Positions 41,903-52,036 are shown, counted from the first letter of the stretch. The stretch is DNA of 64,000 nucleotides from Paenibacillus xylanexedens (GCF_007676705.1 NZ_VEBF01000002.1:744001-808000); one strand, 5' to 3'. A program made the numbers and translations. Notes: a model not told the origin generated them from the letters alone.

Positions 41903-42748
41903 TTATGATGAGTTTCCCGTAAATGTATGCGCCGCTTCCTTCGCAACTTGCTCCGCAAGTGCATCAAGTGAAGCTGGATCGTTCTCTGGTTGTGTTGCCT
42001 CTGGTGCTTCCAGACGCCAATGAGCAAGAAATTCTATATTGCCTTCTCCACCGGTTATAGGGGAAAAAGTTAAACTCTGCAGATTCAAACCAAGTTGACT
42101 CGCAAAATGAAGCATGGTCTGTAATACATCCTTGTGTACCTTGGTATCACGCACTACACCGGACTTGCCTACTTTTTCACGCCCTGCCTCAAATTGAGGT
42201 TTAATCAATGCTACGATATCTGCAGGTTGTTTCAAAAGGGCCAGGAGTGGCGGCAATATGATGCGCAGTGAAATGAAAGACACATCAATACTCGCAAAAT
42301 TTGGCACGGGTCCGGTCAGATCTTCGGGAGTCACATAGCGGAAATTGGTTCTTTCCATCACGGTAACCCGTTCATCATTACGCAAAGACCAGTCGAGCTG
42401 ATTATAGCCCACATCAATGGCGTATACGTGGGACGCACCATGCTGTAGTGCACAATCCGTAAAGCCACCGGTGGATGAACCGATGTCGAGCATGACAAGT
42501 CCATTCATATCAAGGCCGAAATGACGGATCGCTTTTTCGAGCTTTAATCCGCCTCTGCCAACATAGGGATGTACCGAGCCTTTAACCTTCAGCTCGGCTT
42601 CCCGTGGAATTTTCATGCCCGCCTTTTCAATCGGCTCATTGTTGGCATACACCAGTCCAGCCATGATCGCTGCTTTCGCCTTCTCACGACTTTCATAATA
42701 GCCCTGCTCAACCAGCAGAACATCAATTCGTTCTTTCGGGAGTGACAT
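41903..42748 (-). CDS. tlyA: TlyA-family rRNA 2'-O-methyltransferase
   Basis: A 281-residue protein with an N-terminal S4 RNA-binding domain (RIDVLLVEQGYYESREKAKAAI) and an FtsJ-type methyltransferase core with the SAM motif MLDIGSSTGGFTDCALQHGA and VALIKPQFEAGREKVGKSG. Family members methylate ribose in 16S and/or 23S rRNA. The C-terminal tail is longer than usual (EATQPENDPASLDALAEQVAKE). AGGAGA precedes the ATG at 42748. It follows dxs by 22 bp, as YqxC does in B. subtilis. Confidence 0.92.
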   Translation of the reverse strand: MSLPKERIDVLLVEQGYYESREKAKAAIMAGLVYANNEPIEKAGMKIPREAELKVKGSVHPYVGRGGLKLEKAIRHFGLDMNGLVMLDIGSSTGGFTDCALQHGASHVYAIDVGYNQLDWSLRNDERVTVMERTNFRYVTPEDLTGPVPNFASIDVSFISLRIILPPLLALLKQPADIVALIKPQFEAGREKVGKSGVVRDTKVHKDVLQTMLHFASQLGLNLQSLTFSPITGGEGNIEFLAHWRLEAPEATQPENDPASLDALAEQVAKEAAHTFTGNSS

Positions 42749-42770
42749 GTCTTTCTCCTATCATGTAAAT

Positions 42771-44678
42771 TTACGAAGGAAAACGTGTTTTGGGCATGCT
42801 GTAAGATGACTGAACAGCCATGTTGCGCAGTTCAGCACATACATTCTCAACGGTAAGACCCACTTCCTCACGTTGTTCCTTGATGCTGCCATGCTCGATA
42901 AAGCGATCCGGAATCCCCATCAGTTGCACATGTACATCATGCAATCCCTGTTCTGCGTAGAACTCCAGAACCGCACTGCCCATGCTACCTGCTTGGGATG
43001 CTTCTTCAAGCACAATCAATTTGGTGCCTCGAACAGCCAAATCACGCAGCATTTGCTCATCCAGAGGTTTGAGGAAGCGAGCGTTGATTACGCCTGCTGT
43101 AATGCCTTCCCGTTTTACCATCTCTGCTGCTTCTTCTGCAAGCTGAACCATCGATCCTGAAGCGATAACGGCATAGCCTTCCGATGGACGCAGTTGCTCC
43201 CATGTTCCAATCGGAATCGGAACAAGCTCATCATCCAGAGGTACACCCACCACATTGTTTCGTGGATAACGGTATGCAATCGGACCTTCATTATAATCAA
43301 GCGCCGTTTTCATCATATGACGCAATTCATTTTCGTCTTTTGGCATCATTAGAACGATATTTGGAATATGGCGCATGAACGCCACATCGTACACCCCTTG
43401 ATGTGTTTCGCCATCGGGACCTACAAAGCCTGCACGGTCAATGGCAAACATCACGTTGGCGTTATGACGACAAATATCATGTACAATCTGATCATAAGCA
43501 CGTTGCATAAACGTTGAATACACGGCAAATACTGGCTTCAAGCCTTCCATGGCCAACGCAGCACACATCGTCGCCGCATGCTGTTCTGCGATACCCACGT
43601 CAATCATACGATCCGGAAATTCCTTACTAAACGGAATGAGCCCTGACCCTGTAGGCATTGCTGGAGTTACAGCTACAATCCGCTTATCCTGCTTCGCAAG
43701 ATCAATCAGCGTTTGACCGAACATTTCGGTGTACATCGGTTTTCCCACAGCTTTCAGCACTTGACCGGATTCAATTTTGTACGGAGAAATCCCGTGCCAC
43801 TTGTGCGAATCGGCTTCAGCTGGCTGATAACCTTTTCCTTTGGTCGTGAGCACATGAACCATGACTGGACCATCCACATTGTCCGCCTGTTTAAACGTCT
43901 CGATCAATTTAGGAATGTCATGACCATCAATCGGTCCCAAGTACGTGAAGCCCAGTTCTTCAAACAGAACCCCAGGTACCATCATATATTTGACACTGTC
44001 TTTGATCCAGCTTGCCGATTTGGCCAAACGCTCCCCAATAGCTGGGATTTTTTTGAGCATTCCCTCGACATCATCTTTCGCTTTCAGATAATGGCGATCC
44101 GAACGAATCTTGCTCAAATATTTATGCATAGCCCCAACGTTTGGAGCAATGGACATTTCATTATCATTCAAAATAACCATCAGTTTTCTCTGCTCATGAC
44201 CAATATGATTGAGGGCCTCAAATGCCATACCACCTGTAAGCGCTCCATCACCAATCATTGCGATGACTTGATTATCTTCACCCTTCAGATCACGTGCAAG
44301 GGCCATCCCCATCGCAGCGGACAATGAAGTACTGCTGTGGCCAGCTTCCCATACATCATGTTCACTTTCGTTACGTTTAACAAATCCGCAGAGTCCGTTG
44401 TGTTGACGCAATGTATCAAAGCGATCCATACGCCCTGTAAGTATTTTGTGCACATAAGCCTGATGCCCTACATCGAAAATCATTTTGTCTGCTGGACTGT
44501 TATAGCAGTAATGCAGGGCTACCGTGAGCTCAACCACTCCTAAGTTGGGTGCAAGATGCCCACCTGTAACGGACAGTTTCTCAATTAGAAACTGCCGGAT
44601 CTCTGCCGACAAAAGCGCAAGATCATCCTGAGACATCGACTTTAGATCACTGGGTTGTTTAATTTGTGGAAGCAGCAC
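42771..44678 (-). CDS. dxs: 1-deoxy-D-xylulose-5-phosphate synthase
   Basis: A 635-residue ThDP enzyme, first step of the MEP isoprenoid pathway. It has [36 protein letters not shown], the ThDP motif [32 protein letters not shown] and the C-terminal transketolase domain ending in [20 protein letters not shown] at 44678 with GGGGAGA 5 nt upstream fits family length. It begins an operon running to recN; the prenyltransferase ispA lies just upstream. Confidence 0.95.
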   Translation of the reverse strand: MLLPQIKQPSDLKSMSQDDLALLSAEIRQFLIEKLSVTGGHLAPNLGVVELTVALHYCYNSPADKMIFDVGHQAYVHKILTGRMDRFDTLRQHNGLCGFVKRNESEHDVWEAGHSSTSLSAAMGMALARDLKGEDNQVIAMIGDGALTGGMAFEALNHIGHEQRKLMVILNDNEMSIAPNVGAMHKYLSKIRSDRHYLKAKDDVEGMLKKIPAIGERLAKSASWIKDSVKYMMVPGVLFEELGFTYLGPIDGHDIPKLIETFKQADNVDGPVMVHVLTTKGKGYQPAEADSHKWHGISPYKIESGQVLKAVGKPMYTEMFGQTLIDLAKQDKRIVAVTPAMPTGSGLIPFSKEFPDRMIDVGIAEQHAATMCAALAMEGLKPVFAVYSTFMQRAYDQIVHDICRHNANVMFAIDRAGFVGPDGETHQGVYDVAFMRHIPNIVLMMPKDENELRHMMKTALDYNEGPIAYRYPRNNVVGVPLDDELVPIPIGTWEQLRPSEGYAVIASGSMVQLAEEAAEMVKREGITAGVINARFLKPLDEQMLRDLAVRGTKLIVLEEASQAGSMGSAVLEFYAEQGLHDVHVQLMGIPDRFIEHGSIKEQREEVGLTVENVCAELRNMAVQSSYSMPKTRFPS

Positions 44679-44758
44679 GAGAATCTCCCCGCTTTCCTAG
44701 ATTGTTTAATTATTTGTGTAAATCCCTATTTACATTATGAATCAAATGACATTAAATC

Positions 44759-44767
44759 ATTATAACA
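44759..44767 (-). promoter_or_regulatory. Extended -10 promoter of the dxs operon
   Basis: TGTTATAAT on the minus strand is an exact extended -10; the -35 (TTATGA, 17 nt away) is weak. It lies about 80 nt before the dxs start. Confidence 0.6.
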
Positions 44768-44858
44768 TAAAAGAACAAGAATCATAATTTACTGCACTTT
44801 ACTCCCGATAACGAGCATTTTCGCCAGCAAGATAGATATGATCTGTCTCCGTATGTAT

Positions 44859-44904
44859 TCCCGAATCTACTCGGGACAGACTTTTTCCATCCACTCGGAA
44901 AAAG
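44859..44904 (-). terminator. Two adjacent hairpins after ispA
   Basis: CTTTTTCC/GGAAAAAG and TCCCGA/TCGGGA stems lie 60-100 nt past the ispA stop. No T-run follows, so termination is uncertain. Confidence 0.35.
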
Positions 44905-44961
44905 GACATTACATTCATTACACTGTTCTACAGGTTTTGAAACAGCGCGCTCTGTCAGAAT

Positions 44962-45867
44962 CTAATGGTCTCGACTCATCAGATAATCTGCGATCTCCAC
45001 CAATCTCGATGCATCAGGTAATTCGGCTCTTTCAAGTGCATCTTTTGCAGATTGTGTAAGGGACTTCACTTCATCCATAGAGGCATCCATCCCAATAAAA
45101 TAAGGATACGTTACCTTTTGCTGATTCACATCGCTCTGTGTTTTCTTGCCCATCTTATGCTCGTCGCCCGTCAGGTCGAGAATATCATCCTGAATCTGGA
45201 ACGCCAGCCCCAGATCACGGCCGAACACACGCAGTGCTTCCAACTGTTCTTCTGTAGCTCCACCGATTCGTGCTCCAGCAATGAGGGAGAATACAATTAA
45301 GTCACCCGTTTTGTGCAAATGAATGTACTGGAGCTGCGCAAGATCAGTCATCCCTTGCTCGCCTTCCATATCCGCAACTTGGCCACCGACCATGCCTCTT
45401 GCTCCAGCGAGTTCAGACATATCCTCTACGATGGACAGCAACGCTTCTGATGCCACCCCACTGCGCCGACCCGCTTGAACAATACTATAAAAAGCATGCG
45501 TTAACAGTGCATCACCTGCCAAAATGGCTGTTGCTTCACCATATACCTTATGATTCGTTAATTTTCCCCTACGGTAATCATCATTATCCATAGCAGGCAG
45601 GTCGTCGTGGATCAGTGAATAGGTGTGAACCATCTCCACGGCGCAGGCTACCGGCATTGCAGCTTTACGCTGTGTACCGAAGGCTTCCGCCGCAGCAACG
45701 ACCAGAAGAGGACGAAGGCGTTTGCCTCCGGCCATAAGTGAATATTGCATCGCATCCTTCAGCGATTGAGGTACATCCCAATGATCGGGAAGAGTGTGCT
45801 TCAACTCTTCAGTCACCTCAGCTGTGACTTCCTCAAGGTATGCTTGAAACGAAGGACGATTACTCAT
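44962..45867 (-). CDS. ispA: Farnesyl diphosphate synthase (polyprenyl synthetase)
   Basis: A 301-residue trans-prenyltransferase with GGKRLRPLL, the first Asp-rich motif HDDLPAMDND and the second QDDILD. It condenses isopentenyl units into farnesyl diphosphate for undecaprenol and quinones. The ATG at 45867 overlaps the xseB stop by 8 bp (ATGAGTAA), so the two are coupled. The residues before DDLPAMD (MVHTYSLIH) fit a C15 product. Last gene of the accB-to-ispA run. Confidence 0.94.
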   Translation of the reverse strand: MSNRPSFQAYLEEVTAEVTEELKHTLPDHWDVPQSLKDAMQYSLMAGGKRLRPLLVVAAAEAFGTQRKAAMPVACAVEMVHTYSLIHDDLPAMDNDDYRRGKLTNHKVYGEATAILAGDALLTHAFYSIVQAGRRSGVASEALLSIVEDMSELAGARGMVGGQVADMEGEQGMTDLAQLQYIHLHKTGDLIVFSLIAGARIGGATEEQLEALRVFGRDLGLAFQIQDDILDLTGDEHKMGKKTQSDVNQQKVTYPYFIGMDASMDEVKSLTQSAKDALERAELPDASRLVEIADYLMSRDH

Positions 45868-46117
45868 GGACTTCACCGCTCTCATCGTCAGCAGTTCCGA
45901 ATGGCTTCTTGCGAAGCTCTCCATCTTCTTCTACGATCATCTCGATCTTACGTTCCACTTGTTCCAGCTTCAGACCGCAAAGTTGCGAAAGTTTCATCCC
46001 GCGCTGAAACAGATCGATGGCCTGTTCCAACGGAACATCACCATGCTCCAGCTGACCTACGATGTCTTCCAATGCCGCCATTGCTTCTTCAAAATTCAAT
46101 TCCGGTTCATTCGCCAT
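45860..46117 (-). CDS. xseB: Exonuclease VII small subunit
   Basis: An 85-residue helical protein: NFEEAMAALEDIVGQLEHGDVPLEQAIDLFQRGMKLSQLC is the family core. It pairs with XseA to degrade single-stranded DNA. It overlaps the xseA stop by 11 bp and the ispA start by 8 bp; AAGGAGG stands about 12 nt before the ATG. The acidic tail is longer than usual. Confidence 0.94.
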   Translation of the reverse strand: MANEPELNFEEAMAALEDIVGQLEHGDVPLEQAIDLFQRGMKLSQLCGLKLEQVERKIEMIVEEDGELRKKPFGTADDESGEVHE

Positions 46118-47471
46118 GGGTATTGTCGTCCTCCTTCATTCCCCAAACCTGACAGTCCAGCTGTCCGTCTGTTAATTTAATCTTGATCGAATCTCCAGGT
46201 TGTACATCCTTCATCGACTTGATCAATCGTTGTTCCTGCTCGTCATAGACGAGGCTATATCCGCGTGACATGACTTTAAGCGGGCTAAGCGCATCCAGAT
46301 GCCGCACAGATGACTTCCACTGTTGCTGTTTCGATCTGGTTATGGACCTGATCGCAAGTTCAAGTTGTCTGCGTGCTGCGGCGTTTTCACGGCGTGCTGC
46401 ATTGACCTGATCACGAGGATTGAATCGTTGCAGTGCGGCCCGAAGACGTTCCTGCTTCTCTCCCGTCCATTTCATACGCGTATCCACAGTTCTCAAAAGC
46501 CGTTGGTGCATCATATCCAAACGTTCCGTGTGCTGCATTAAGGTACGTCTTGGATGAACAAGCACCGGCGAACGCTGTAATCTTGCGAGCCGTTCACGAT
46601 TATGTACAGCACGCTGACGCAAGCTGTGCTGTAACTGGCGCTGACGTTGTCCGATCTGATCGAGCAACTCAGCCCGATTAGGTACAGCCAGTTCAGCAGC
46701 TGCTGTAGGTGTAGCCGCACGCAAATCAGCCGCAAAATCGGCAATGGTAAAGTCCGTTTCGTGTCCAACCGCAGAAATGACAGGAATATCCGAAGCGACA
46801 ATTGCTCTTGCCACGATCTCCTCATTGAACGCCCACAATTCCTCCAGTGAACCGCCTCCGCGTCCAACGATAAGTACATCGGCTTCTCCCATGCGGTTCA
46901 GGTTACCAATCGCTTTAACAATGGAAGGTGCTGCGCCTTTACCTTGGACAAGAACCGGATATAAAACGACTTTGGCAGAAGGATATCTGCGTTGGAGTGT
47001 GATCATAATGTCCCGCACCGCCGCTCCCGTCGGTGAAGTTACAACCCCGATCGTCTGTGGGTAACGAGGAATCTGCCTTTTTCGCGAAGGTGAAAATAAA
47101 CCTTCATCCTCCAGCTTTTTCTTCAATTGTTCGTAAGCCAAATACAGACTTCCAATTCCGTCCGGTTGCATATGGGTAGCATAGAATTGATACTGCCCGT
47201 CCCGTTCATATACCGAGACATTACCACGGGCAATAACCCTTGCACCCTCCTTCGGTACAAAGGGTAATCGCTGATTATGGGATGCAAACATAATCGACTT
47301 GATCCGGCTGTCCTTGTCCTTCAATGTAAAATACATGTGGCCGCTGGAGTGATGTGTGAAATTCGAAATCTCCCCGCGCAGCCAGACGTCCGACAGGACC
47401 TGATCCGATTCCAGTTTCATTCGAATGTATCGGTTCAGATCTTTGATGGAGTAGATCTTTTGATCTGCCAC
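46107..47471 (-). CDS. xseA: Exonuclease VII large subunit
   Basis: A 454-residue protein. The N-terminal OB fold has YSIKDLNRYIRMKLESD and VWLRGEISNFTHHSSGHMYFTLKD; the catalytic region contains VVTSPTGAAVRDI, RGGGSLEELWAFNEE, ISAVGHETDFTIADFAADLRAATPTAAAE. A coiled-coil region (residues 260-390) is rich in Arg and Gln. A GTG at 47471 is the start with only a weak TAGGG upstream; it begins 10 bp after folD. Confidence 0.94.
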   Translation of the reverse strand: MADQKIYSIKDLNRYIRMKLESDQVLSDVWLRGEISNFTHHSSGHMYFTLKDKDSRIKSIMFASHNQRLPFVPKEGARVIARGNVSVYERDGQYQFYATHMQPDGIGSLYLAYEQLKKKLEDEGLFSPSRKRQIPRYPQTIGVVTSPTGAAVRDIMITLQRRYPSAKVVLYPVLVQGKGAAPSIVKAIGNLNRMGEADVLIVGRGGGSLEELWAFNEEIVARAIVASDIPVISAVGHETDFTIADFAADLRAATPTAAAELAVPNRAELLDQIGQRQRQLQHSLRQRAVHNRERLARLQRSPVLVHPRRTLMQHTERLDMMHQRLLRTVDTRMKWTGEKQERLRAALQRFNPRDQVNAARRENAAARRQLELAIRSITRSKQQQWKSSVRHLDALSPLKVMSRGYSLVYDEQEQRLIKSMKDVQPGDSIKIKLTDGQLDCQVWGMKEDDNTHGE

Positions 47472-47481
47472 AGACAGAACC

Positions 47482-48339
47482 CTAGGCCAATCCGTGAGCG
47501 CGTTTGGCAGCGATCAATGTATTTTGCATCAGCATTGTAATTGTCATTGGACCAACACCACCAGGAACAGGTGTAATTGGACCAGATACTTCTTTCACGC
47601 TCTCGAAATCAACGTCTCCTGCCAGCTTGCCATTCTCCAAACGGTTCATGCCGACATCGATAACAACAGCACCCGGTTTCACAAAATCAGCATCCACAAA
47701 ATTGGCACGGCCGATAGCTACAACCAAAATATCTGCCTGACGTGTGATTTCTTTCATGTTGGCGGTACGGGAATGACACATCGTTACCGTCGCATTCTCA
47801 CGTTGGAGCAACAGCGATACCGGTTTGCCAACAATGTTGCTTCTTCCGATGACTACTGCATGCTTACCTGACATTTCGAGTCCAGTACGCTTGATCAGTT
47901 CGATTACACCCGCTGGAGTACACGGAAGCAGACTATCGTCACCAATAACGAGATTACCTACATTCACCGGATGGAATCCGTCTACGTCTTTATCCACGGC
48001 AATCGCATCAATAACCGCTTTCTCTTCAATATGCTTCGGCAGTGGGAGCTGAACCAAAATTCCGTTAATGGATTGCTGATTGTTCAGCTTGTCCACCAGC
48101 GCAAGCAGATCTTCTTGGGAAGTGTCTGCATCCAGCCGATGCACTTCGGAATAGAAGCCGAGGTCGTGACATGCTTTTTCTTTATTACGCACATATACTT
48201 GGGATGCCGGATCTTCCCCGACGAGCACAACAGCCAGACCAGGTACTACCCCCTGTTCGCTAAGCTGTTTTACTTCTGTTGTCATGCTCGCGCGGATCTC
48301 TTGGGATACTTCTTTACCGTTAATAATAGATGCTGTCAT
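47482..48339 (-). CDS. folD: FolD, methylene-tetrahydrofolate dehydrogenase/cyclohydrolase
   Basis: A 285-residue bifunctional enzyme with [59 protein letters not shown] and the [14 protein letters not shown] end. It interconverts methylene- and formyl-tetrahydrofolate for purine and fMet synthesis. AAGGGAGAG precedes the ATG at 48339. It lies between nusB and xseA as in B. subtilis, with a terminator-like hairpin separating it from nusB. Confidence 0.96.
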   Translation of the reverse strand: MTASIINGKEVSQEIRASMTTEVKQLSEQGVVPGLAVVLVGEDPASQVYVRNKEKACHDLGFYSEVHRLDADTSQEDLLALVDKLNNQQSINGILVQLPLPKHIEEKAVIDAIAVDKDVDGFHPVNVGNLVIGDDSLLPCTPAGVIELIKRTGLEMSGKHAVVIGRSNIVGKPVSLLLQRENATVTMCHSRTANMKEITRQADILVVAIGRANFVDADFVKPGAVVIDVGMNRLENGKLAGDVDFESVKEVSGPITPVPGGVGPMTITMLMQNTLIAAKRAHGLA

Positions 48340-48383
48340 TGTACTCTCTCTCCCTTATGTGAATATAAATTTAGAGGTTGTTC

Positions 48384-48424
48384 AAAAAAACCGCTTTTGA
48401 TTATGAAGGGTACTGAAAACCGGT
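48384..48424 (-). terminator. Terminator of nusB
   Basis: ACCGGTTTT/AAAAGCGGT stem (one mismatch) followed by T7 on the minus strand. Outside it TTCAAAA and TTTTGAA also pair. Confidence 0.65.
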
Positions 48425-48456
48425 CCTTTTGAACACGCACTATAGTTAATCATAAC

Positions 48457-48909
48457 TTAAGATAATTTTGCTTTAATCGCGTCAACTTCCTGAATCATAC
48501 GTCCAAGTACACCATTGACGAACTTACCGGATTCTTCTGTACCAAAGTATTTGGACAGCTCGATTGCTTCATTGACCGATACCTTGGCCGGAATGTCATC
48601 ACGGAATACCATTTCATACGTTGACAGTCGCAGAATCTGGCGATCCACACGTGATAGACGGCTGATCTGCCAGCCTTTCAAATAATCCACAAGCAGCCCA
48701 TCAATCGCTTCCTTATTGTTCCAGGCTCCCTGTACAATCTCAGTAACATAGGTACGCATTACATCTGCATCGCGGATGACCACTTCGGTTTCATTATCTT
48801 CAGCGGCTTCATTGATCAACATGTTCACAGCTTCCGCTGCACCTACCTCATTCATTTCCATCTGATACAGACTTTGTACTGCAATTTCCCTTGCCAAACG
48901 TCTTTTCAT
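48457..48909 (-). CDS. nusB: NusB, transcription antitermination protein
   Basis: A 150-residue all-helical protein beginning MKRRLAREIAVQSLYQMEMNE and containing LSRVDRQILRLSTYEMVF and PAKVSVNEAIELSKYFGTEESGKFVNGVLG. With NusE it binds boxA RNA to support rRNA antitermination. The ATG at 48909 has AGGAGG 7 nt upstream; the frame is open for 24 codons before it without conservation. Confidence 0.95.
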   Translation of the reverse strand: MKRRLAREIAVQSLYQMEMNEVGAAEAVNMLINEAAEDNETEVVIRDADVMRTYVTEIVQGAWNNKEAIDGLLVDYLKGWQISRLSRVDRQILRLSTYEMVFRDDIPAKVSVNEAIELSKYFGTEESGKFVNGVLGRMIQEVDAIKAKLS

Positions 48910-49039
48910 GTCCTGCCTCCTGCAGCGCTCCGTCTGGAGCGTCATCATGCTTATTTTAAAATCATGCAGACATCGCATCATATCCTGTATCGGTTAGATC
49001 GATGGCTTCCATGGTATTGTTATTGTTATCCCTTTTCAC

Positions 49040-49119
49040 AAAAAAACCTGCAATACGTTTCCTCCAAAAAACGGGCAACCTAAACTACAGCTCTATTTTC
49101 GGAAGAAACATATTGCAGG
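49040..49119 (-). terminator. Long-stem, long-loop terminator after the DUF2273 gene
   Basis: CCTGCAATATGTTTCTTCC (49101-49119, read on the minus strand) pairs with GGAGGAAACGTATTGCAGG (49047-49065), a 19-bp stem with two mismatches or wobbles, around a 35-nt loop, followed by T7. It separates the asp23-amaP unit from nusB. Confidence 0.75.
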
Positions 49120-49130
49120 GTTCAGGTAGG

Positions 49131-49364
49131 TCACTTAAACGGACGCCAGCGATCGCCAAGCCATTGTCCCCACTCCCTCCAGGGAAGGGACGAACCCAGC
49201 TTTGAATCGCTTCGTCTGCCTAACGTATAACCGATGAACACCAAGAGTGCAAAGAACAACATATCCCAAAAACCGATCCATACATAAAGAAATCCAAAAA
49301 AGATGCCGCCGATAATCCCGGTAATTCGGCCTCTGTGACTATCCCAAATCTCTTTCCACAGCAT
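49131..49364 (-). CDS. DUF2273 small membrane protein
   Basis: A 77-residue protein with two membrane stretches (GRITGIIGGIFFGFLYVWIGF and MLFFALLVFIGYTLGRR), typical of the DUF2273 proteins encoded beside Asp23/AmaP. The function is unknown; it probably helps anchor alkaline-shock proteins. AGGTGAG stands 8 nt before the ATG at 49364; it starts 14 bp after amaP. Confidence 0.85.
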   Translation of the reverse strand: MLWKEIWDSHRGRITGIIGGIFFGFLYVWIGFWDMLFFALLVFIGYTLGRRSDSKLGSSLPWREWGQWLGDRWRPFK

Positions 49365-49378
49365 CAGTGAAACTCACC

Positions 49379-49918
49379 TCATTCCACTCGACTCTTGTAG
49401 TTAGGCGACTGGGTTACATTAGCGATATACACCGTGACAAAAGATACCGGAATGCCCGTAATCTCTTGCACATGATCATGTATAGCCTTTTGCAGATCAG
49501 AAGTCAGCGCAGGAATAGGTGTCTCGCCATCCACTACTGCACGGATCATAATCTCCAGTCCTGACTCAACCACACGTATACGTGCCTTGATATCACGTAC
49601 TCCCCGGAAACGGGAAGCCGCCTTCAAACAGAGATTCTCAATCGTCTCCATCGAAATCTGTACATCACCAAATTCTGTGCGTTGATCCACAGACGGCAAC
49701 GAAGCACGCTCACGCCGAACCGAGATGTAGAAAAATCGCAAACTCAGGATAAACAAAATCGCTGCTGCAATAACCGACGCAACAATAACGTTTTGTTCCT
49801 GCTGGTAATTCAATTCGTAAGGCAGCACACCGCTAATCAGAAGAATGACGGCTGCCGATATTGCTCCAACGCTTATGCTGTATATAAACAACAGAAGCCG
49901 ATCCAGTATTTTAGCCAC
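49379..49918 (-). CDS. amaP: AmaP, alkaline-shock membrane anchor protein
   Basis: A 179-residue protein with two N-terminal membrane helices (LLLFIYSISVGAISAAVILLISGVL and VIVASVIAAAILFILSLRFFYI) and a C-terminal Asp23-like domain (FGDVQISMETIENLCLKAASRFRGVRDIKARI). In Staphylococcus AmaP anchors Asp23 to the membrane; the preceding gene encodes the Asp23-type partner. A GTG at 49918 is preferred (GGGAGG 11 nt upstream) over one at 49927. Confidence 0.87.
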   Translation of the reverse strand: MAKILDRLLLFIYSISVGAISAAVILLISGVLPYELNYQQEQNVIVASVIAAAILFILSLRFFYISVRRERASLPSVDQRTEFGDVQISMETIENLCLKAASRFRGVRDIKARIRVVESGLEIMIRAVVDGETPIPALTSDLQKAIHDHVQEITGIPVSFVTVYIANVTQSPNYKSRVE

Positions 49919-50028
49919 GAACTGCACAGCCTCCCTTGCTCACTAACATCACTTAACCTGTTCACTAGCAAAAATCAGATCCTCATCCAGCTTTCGCTAT
50001 AATGAAGACCTGTCCAAGACGGGATAAC

Positions 50029-50051
50029 CCCCGGCAGATGATGCCGGGGGA
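50029..50051. other. GC-rich hairpin between asp23 and amaP
   Basis: CCCCCGGCA/TGCCGGGGG with a 5-nt loop just after the asp23 stop. There is no T-run on either strand, so it may slow or stabilise the transcript rather than end it. Confidence 0.55.
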
Positions 50052-50063
50052 ATCTGTCTTCTT

Positions 50064-50474
50064 TTATTTTACGCGCTGACTGTTCAGGTCAATTTCTTCC
50101 ACTTTCTCAGTGCTCTTGAACTGAACGTCATGAATGTGAACATTCACTTCATTCACATTCAATCCTGTCATGTTCTCAATGGAACGTTTCACGTTCTGTT
50201 GAATCTCCGTAGCCACTTGTGGAAGACGGTATCCGTACTCGATAATTACGGAAACATCGACTGCAGCTTCACGTTGGCCCACTTCAACCTTAACGCCTTT
50301 GGAAAGGTTTTTGCGGCCAAGCAATTCAGCAAATCCGCCTGCGAATCCGCCACTCATGCCTGCTACACCTTTCACTTCAAGAGTTGCCAATCCAGCAATC
50401 ACTTCAATAACTTCAGGTGCGATCTGGATTTCACCGATATCCGTTCGTTCAAATTCAGTCGGTAGTGTACTCAT
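50064..50474 (-). CDS. yqhY: Asp23/Gls24-family envelope stress protein (YqhY type)
   Basis: A 136-residue protein: GEIQIAPEVIEVIAGLATLEVKGVAGMSGG, VSVIIEYGYRLPQVATEIQQNVKRSIENMTGL and VNEVNVHIHDVQF are the Asp23 core. In B. subtilis YqhY is encoded with accB-accC, and its loss disturbs acetyl-CoA carboxylase control. Here it follows accC, 219 bp downstream, with three stem-loops in the gap. The ATG at 50474 has a poor ribosome site (GGTGTG). Confidence 0.9.
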   Translation of the reverse strand: MSTLPTEFERTDIGEIQIAPEVIEVIAGLATLEVKGVAGMSGGFAGGFAELLGRKNLSKGVKVEVGQREAAVDVSVIIEYGYRLPQVATEIQQNVKRSIENMTGLNVNEVNVHIHDVQFKSTEKVEEIDLNSQRVK

Positions 50475-50534
50475 AACTGTTCAACACACCTTTCGCGAGA
50501 TAAGTTTGCGGCCATCCGTGAGGGCGCTGGACTC

Positions 50535-50621
50535 AGGTCAATCGACCTTCAGAACCCTTCCGGTCCGGCTTTACCGGAACTCCTGCAAACATCCGCGAGG
50601 TGCGGGCTTATCCTTTGCAGG
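50535..50621 (-). ncRNA. Three consecutive hairpins in the asp23 leader
   Basis: Minus strand, in order: CCTGCAAA/TTTGCAGG (50582-50621) enclosing a GCCCGC/GCGG inner stem; TTCCGGT/ACCGGAA (50558-50579); AGGTC/GACCT (50535-50548). They lie between the accC stop and the asp23 start, with no T-run, so they look like a structured leader or processing site rather than a terminator. I recognise no known RNA family. Confidence 0.55.
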
Positions 50622-50692
50622 AGACATGCGCTCTTATTATTACATACTATATCATTTGGGCTACATTATGACAAACAAGCCCAATATACCTT

Positions 50693-52036
50693 TTAAATCT
50701 CGTTTTCCTCAAGAAATTTGATATCAAAGTCACCACGAATGAACGTTGGGTGCTCCAGCAATTTTTGATGGAAAGGGATGGTTGTGGATATGCCTTCAAT
50801 CGCAAATTCCCCAAGGGCACGCTTCATCTTGGCAATCGCCTCTTCACGATTCGCTCCCCACACAATCAACTTCGCAATCATGGAGTCGTAGAAAGGTGAA
50901 ATGGTATAACCGGGATAAGCAGCACTATCTACACGCACGCCCGGTCCTCCGGGTGCAAGGTAGAACCCGATTTTGCCTGGTGATGGCATGAAGTTACGAT
51001 CCGGATCCTCCGCATTGATACGACATTCAATGGCCCAGCCATTGATAACCACGTCTTCCTGACGGAACGAAAGTGGGTTGCCTTCAGCTACCGAGATCAT
51101 CTCACGAATCAGATCCACGCCAGTAACCATCTCGGTTACCGGATGCTCTACCTGAATACGCGTATTCATCTCCATGAAATAGAACTCGCCATTCGGGCTA
51201 AGCAGGAACTCCAATGTGCCTGCTCCCGAGTAATCCACGGCAAGAGCTGCACGTACTGCAGCTTCCCCCATCAGTGTACGCACATCTTCGGAGAGAATCG
51301 GACACGGAGCTTCTTCTACCAATTTCTGGCGACGACGCTGAACCGAACAATCACGCTCTCCCAAATGCGCTGCATTTCCGTGTTTATCAGCAATGATCTG
51401 AATTTCCACGTGTTTCATGCCTGTCAGGAATTTCTCCAGATATACACCTGCATTGCCAAATGCTTTTTGAGCTTCCTGCTGAGCAGCAGTAATCTGCTTA
51501 ATCAGCGTCTCTTCATCTTCGGCAATACGAATTCCCTTACCACCACCACCAGCAGTAGCTTTGATAATAATAGGATATCCGATATCTCTAGCAATCATGA
51601 TTGCTTCATCCATATTTTCAACGAGGCCGTCTGATCCAGGAATAACAGGCACTCCTGCATCTTTCATCGTTTGTTTGGCAACAGCCTTGTCTCCCATTTT
51701 GGTAATGGCTTCCGGTGAAGGCCCGATGAATGTGATGTTGCAGGAACCACAGATTTCTGCAAAATCAGCATTCTCCGCCAAAAAACCGTAACCAGGGTGG
51801 ATTGCATCACATTCTGTGAGTGTAGCTACACTCATCAGGTTCGTGAAGTTCAGATAACTGTCCTTGGACAGTGTCGGTCCAATGCAGTAAGCCTCATCTG
51901 CAAGACGAACATGCAGAGAATCCTTATCCGCTTCTGAATAGACGGCTACCGTTGAGATGCCGATTTCGCGGCAGGCACGAATAATACGTACCGCAATCTC
52001 TCCACGGTTCGCAATCAGTATTTTTTGAAATTTCAT
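50693..52036 (-). CDS. accC: Biotin carboxylase subunit of acetyl-CoA carboxylase
   Basis: A 447-residue ATP-grasp enzyme with [37 protein letters not shown], the glycine-rich ATP loop [31 protein letters not shown] and [15 protein letters not shown]. It carboxylates biotin on AccB for malonyl-CoA synthesis. The ATG at 52036 has AAGGAGG 10 nt upstream. It follows accB by 55 bp. Confidence 0.96.
   Translation of the reverse strand: MKFQKILIANRGEIAVRIIRACREIGISTVAVYSEADKDSLHVRLADEAYCIGPTLSKDSYLNFTNLMSVATLTECDAIHPGYGFLAENADFAEICGSCNITFIGPSPEAITKMGDKAVAKQTMKDAGVPVIPGSDGLVENMDEAIMIARDIGYPIIIKATAGGGGKGIRIAEDEETLIKQITAAQQEAQKAFGNAGVYLEKFLTGMKHVEIQIIADKHGNAAHLGERDCSVQRRRQKLVEEAPCPILSEDVRTLMGEAAVRAALAVDYSGAGTLEFLLSPNGEFYFMEMNTRIQVEHPVTEMVTGVDLIREMISVAEGNPLSFRQEDVVINGWAIECRINAEDPDRNFMPSPGKIGFYLAPGGPGVRVDSAAYPGYTISPFYDSMIAKLIVWGANREEAIAKMKRALGEFAIEGISTTIPFHQKLLEHPTFIRGDFDIKFLEENEI

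Noticed and set aside
48361..48440. IS-like inverted ends TTCAAAA/TTTTGAA after nusB
   Set aside because: Better explained as the outer part of a terminator hairpin; no transposase or target duplication is present.
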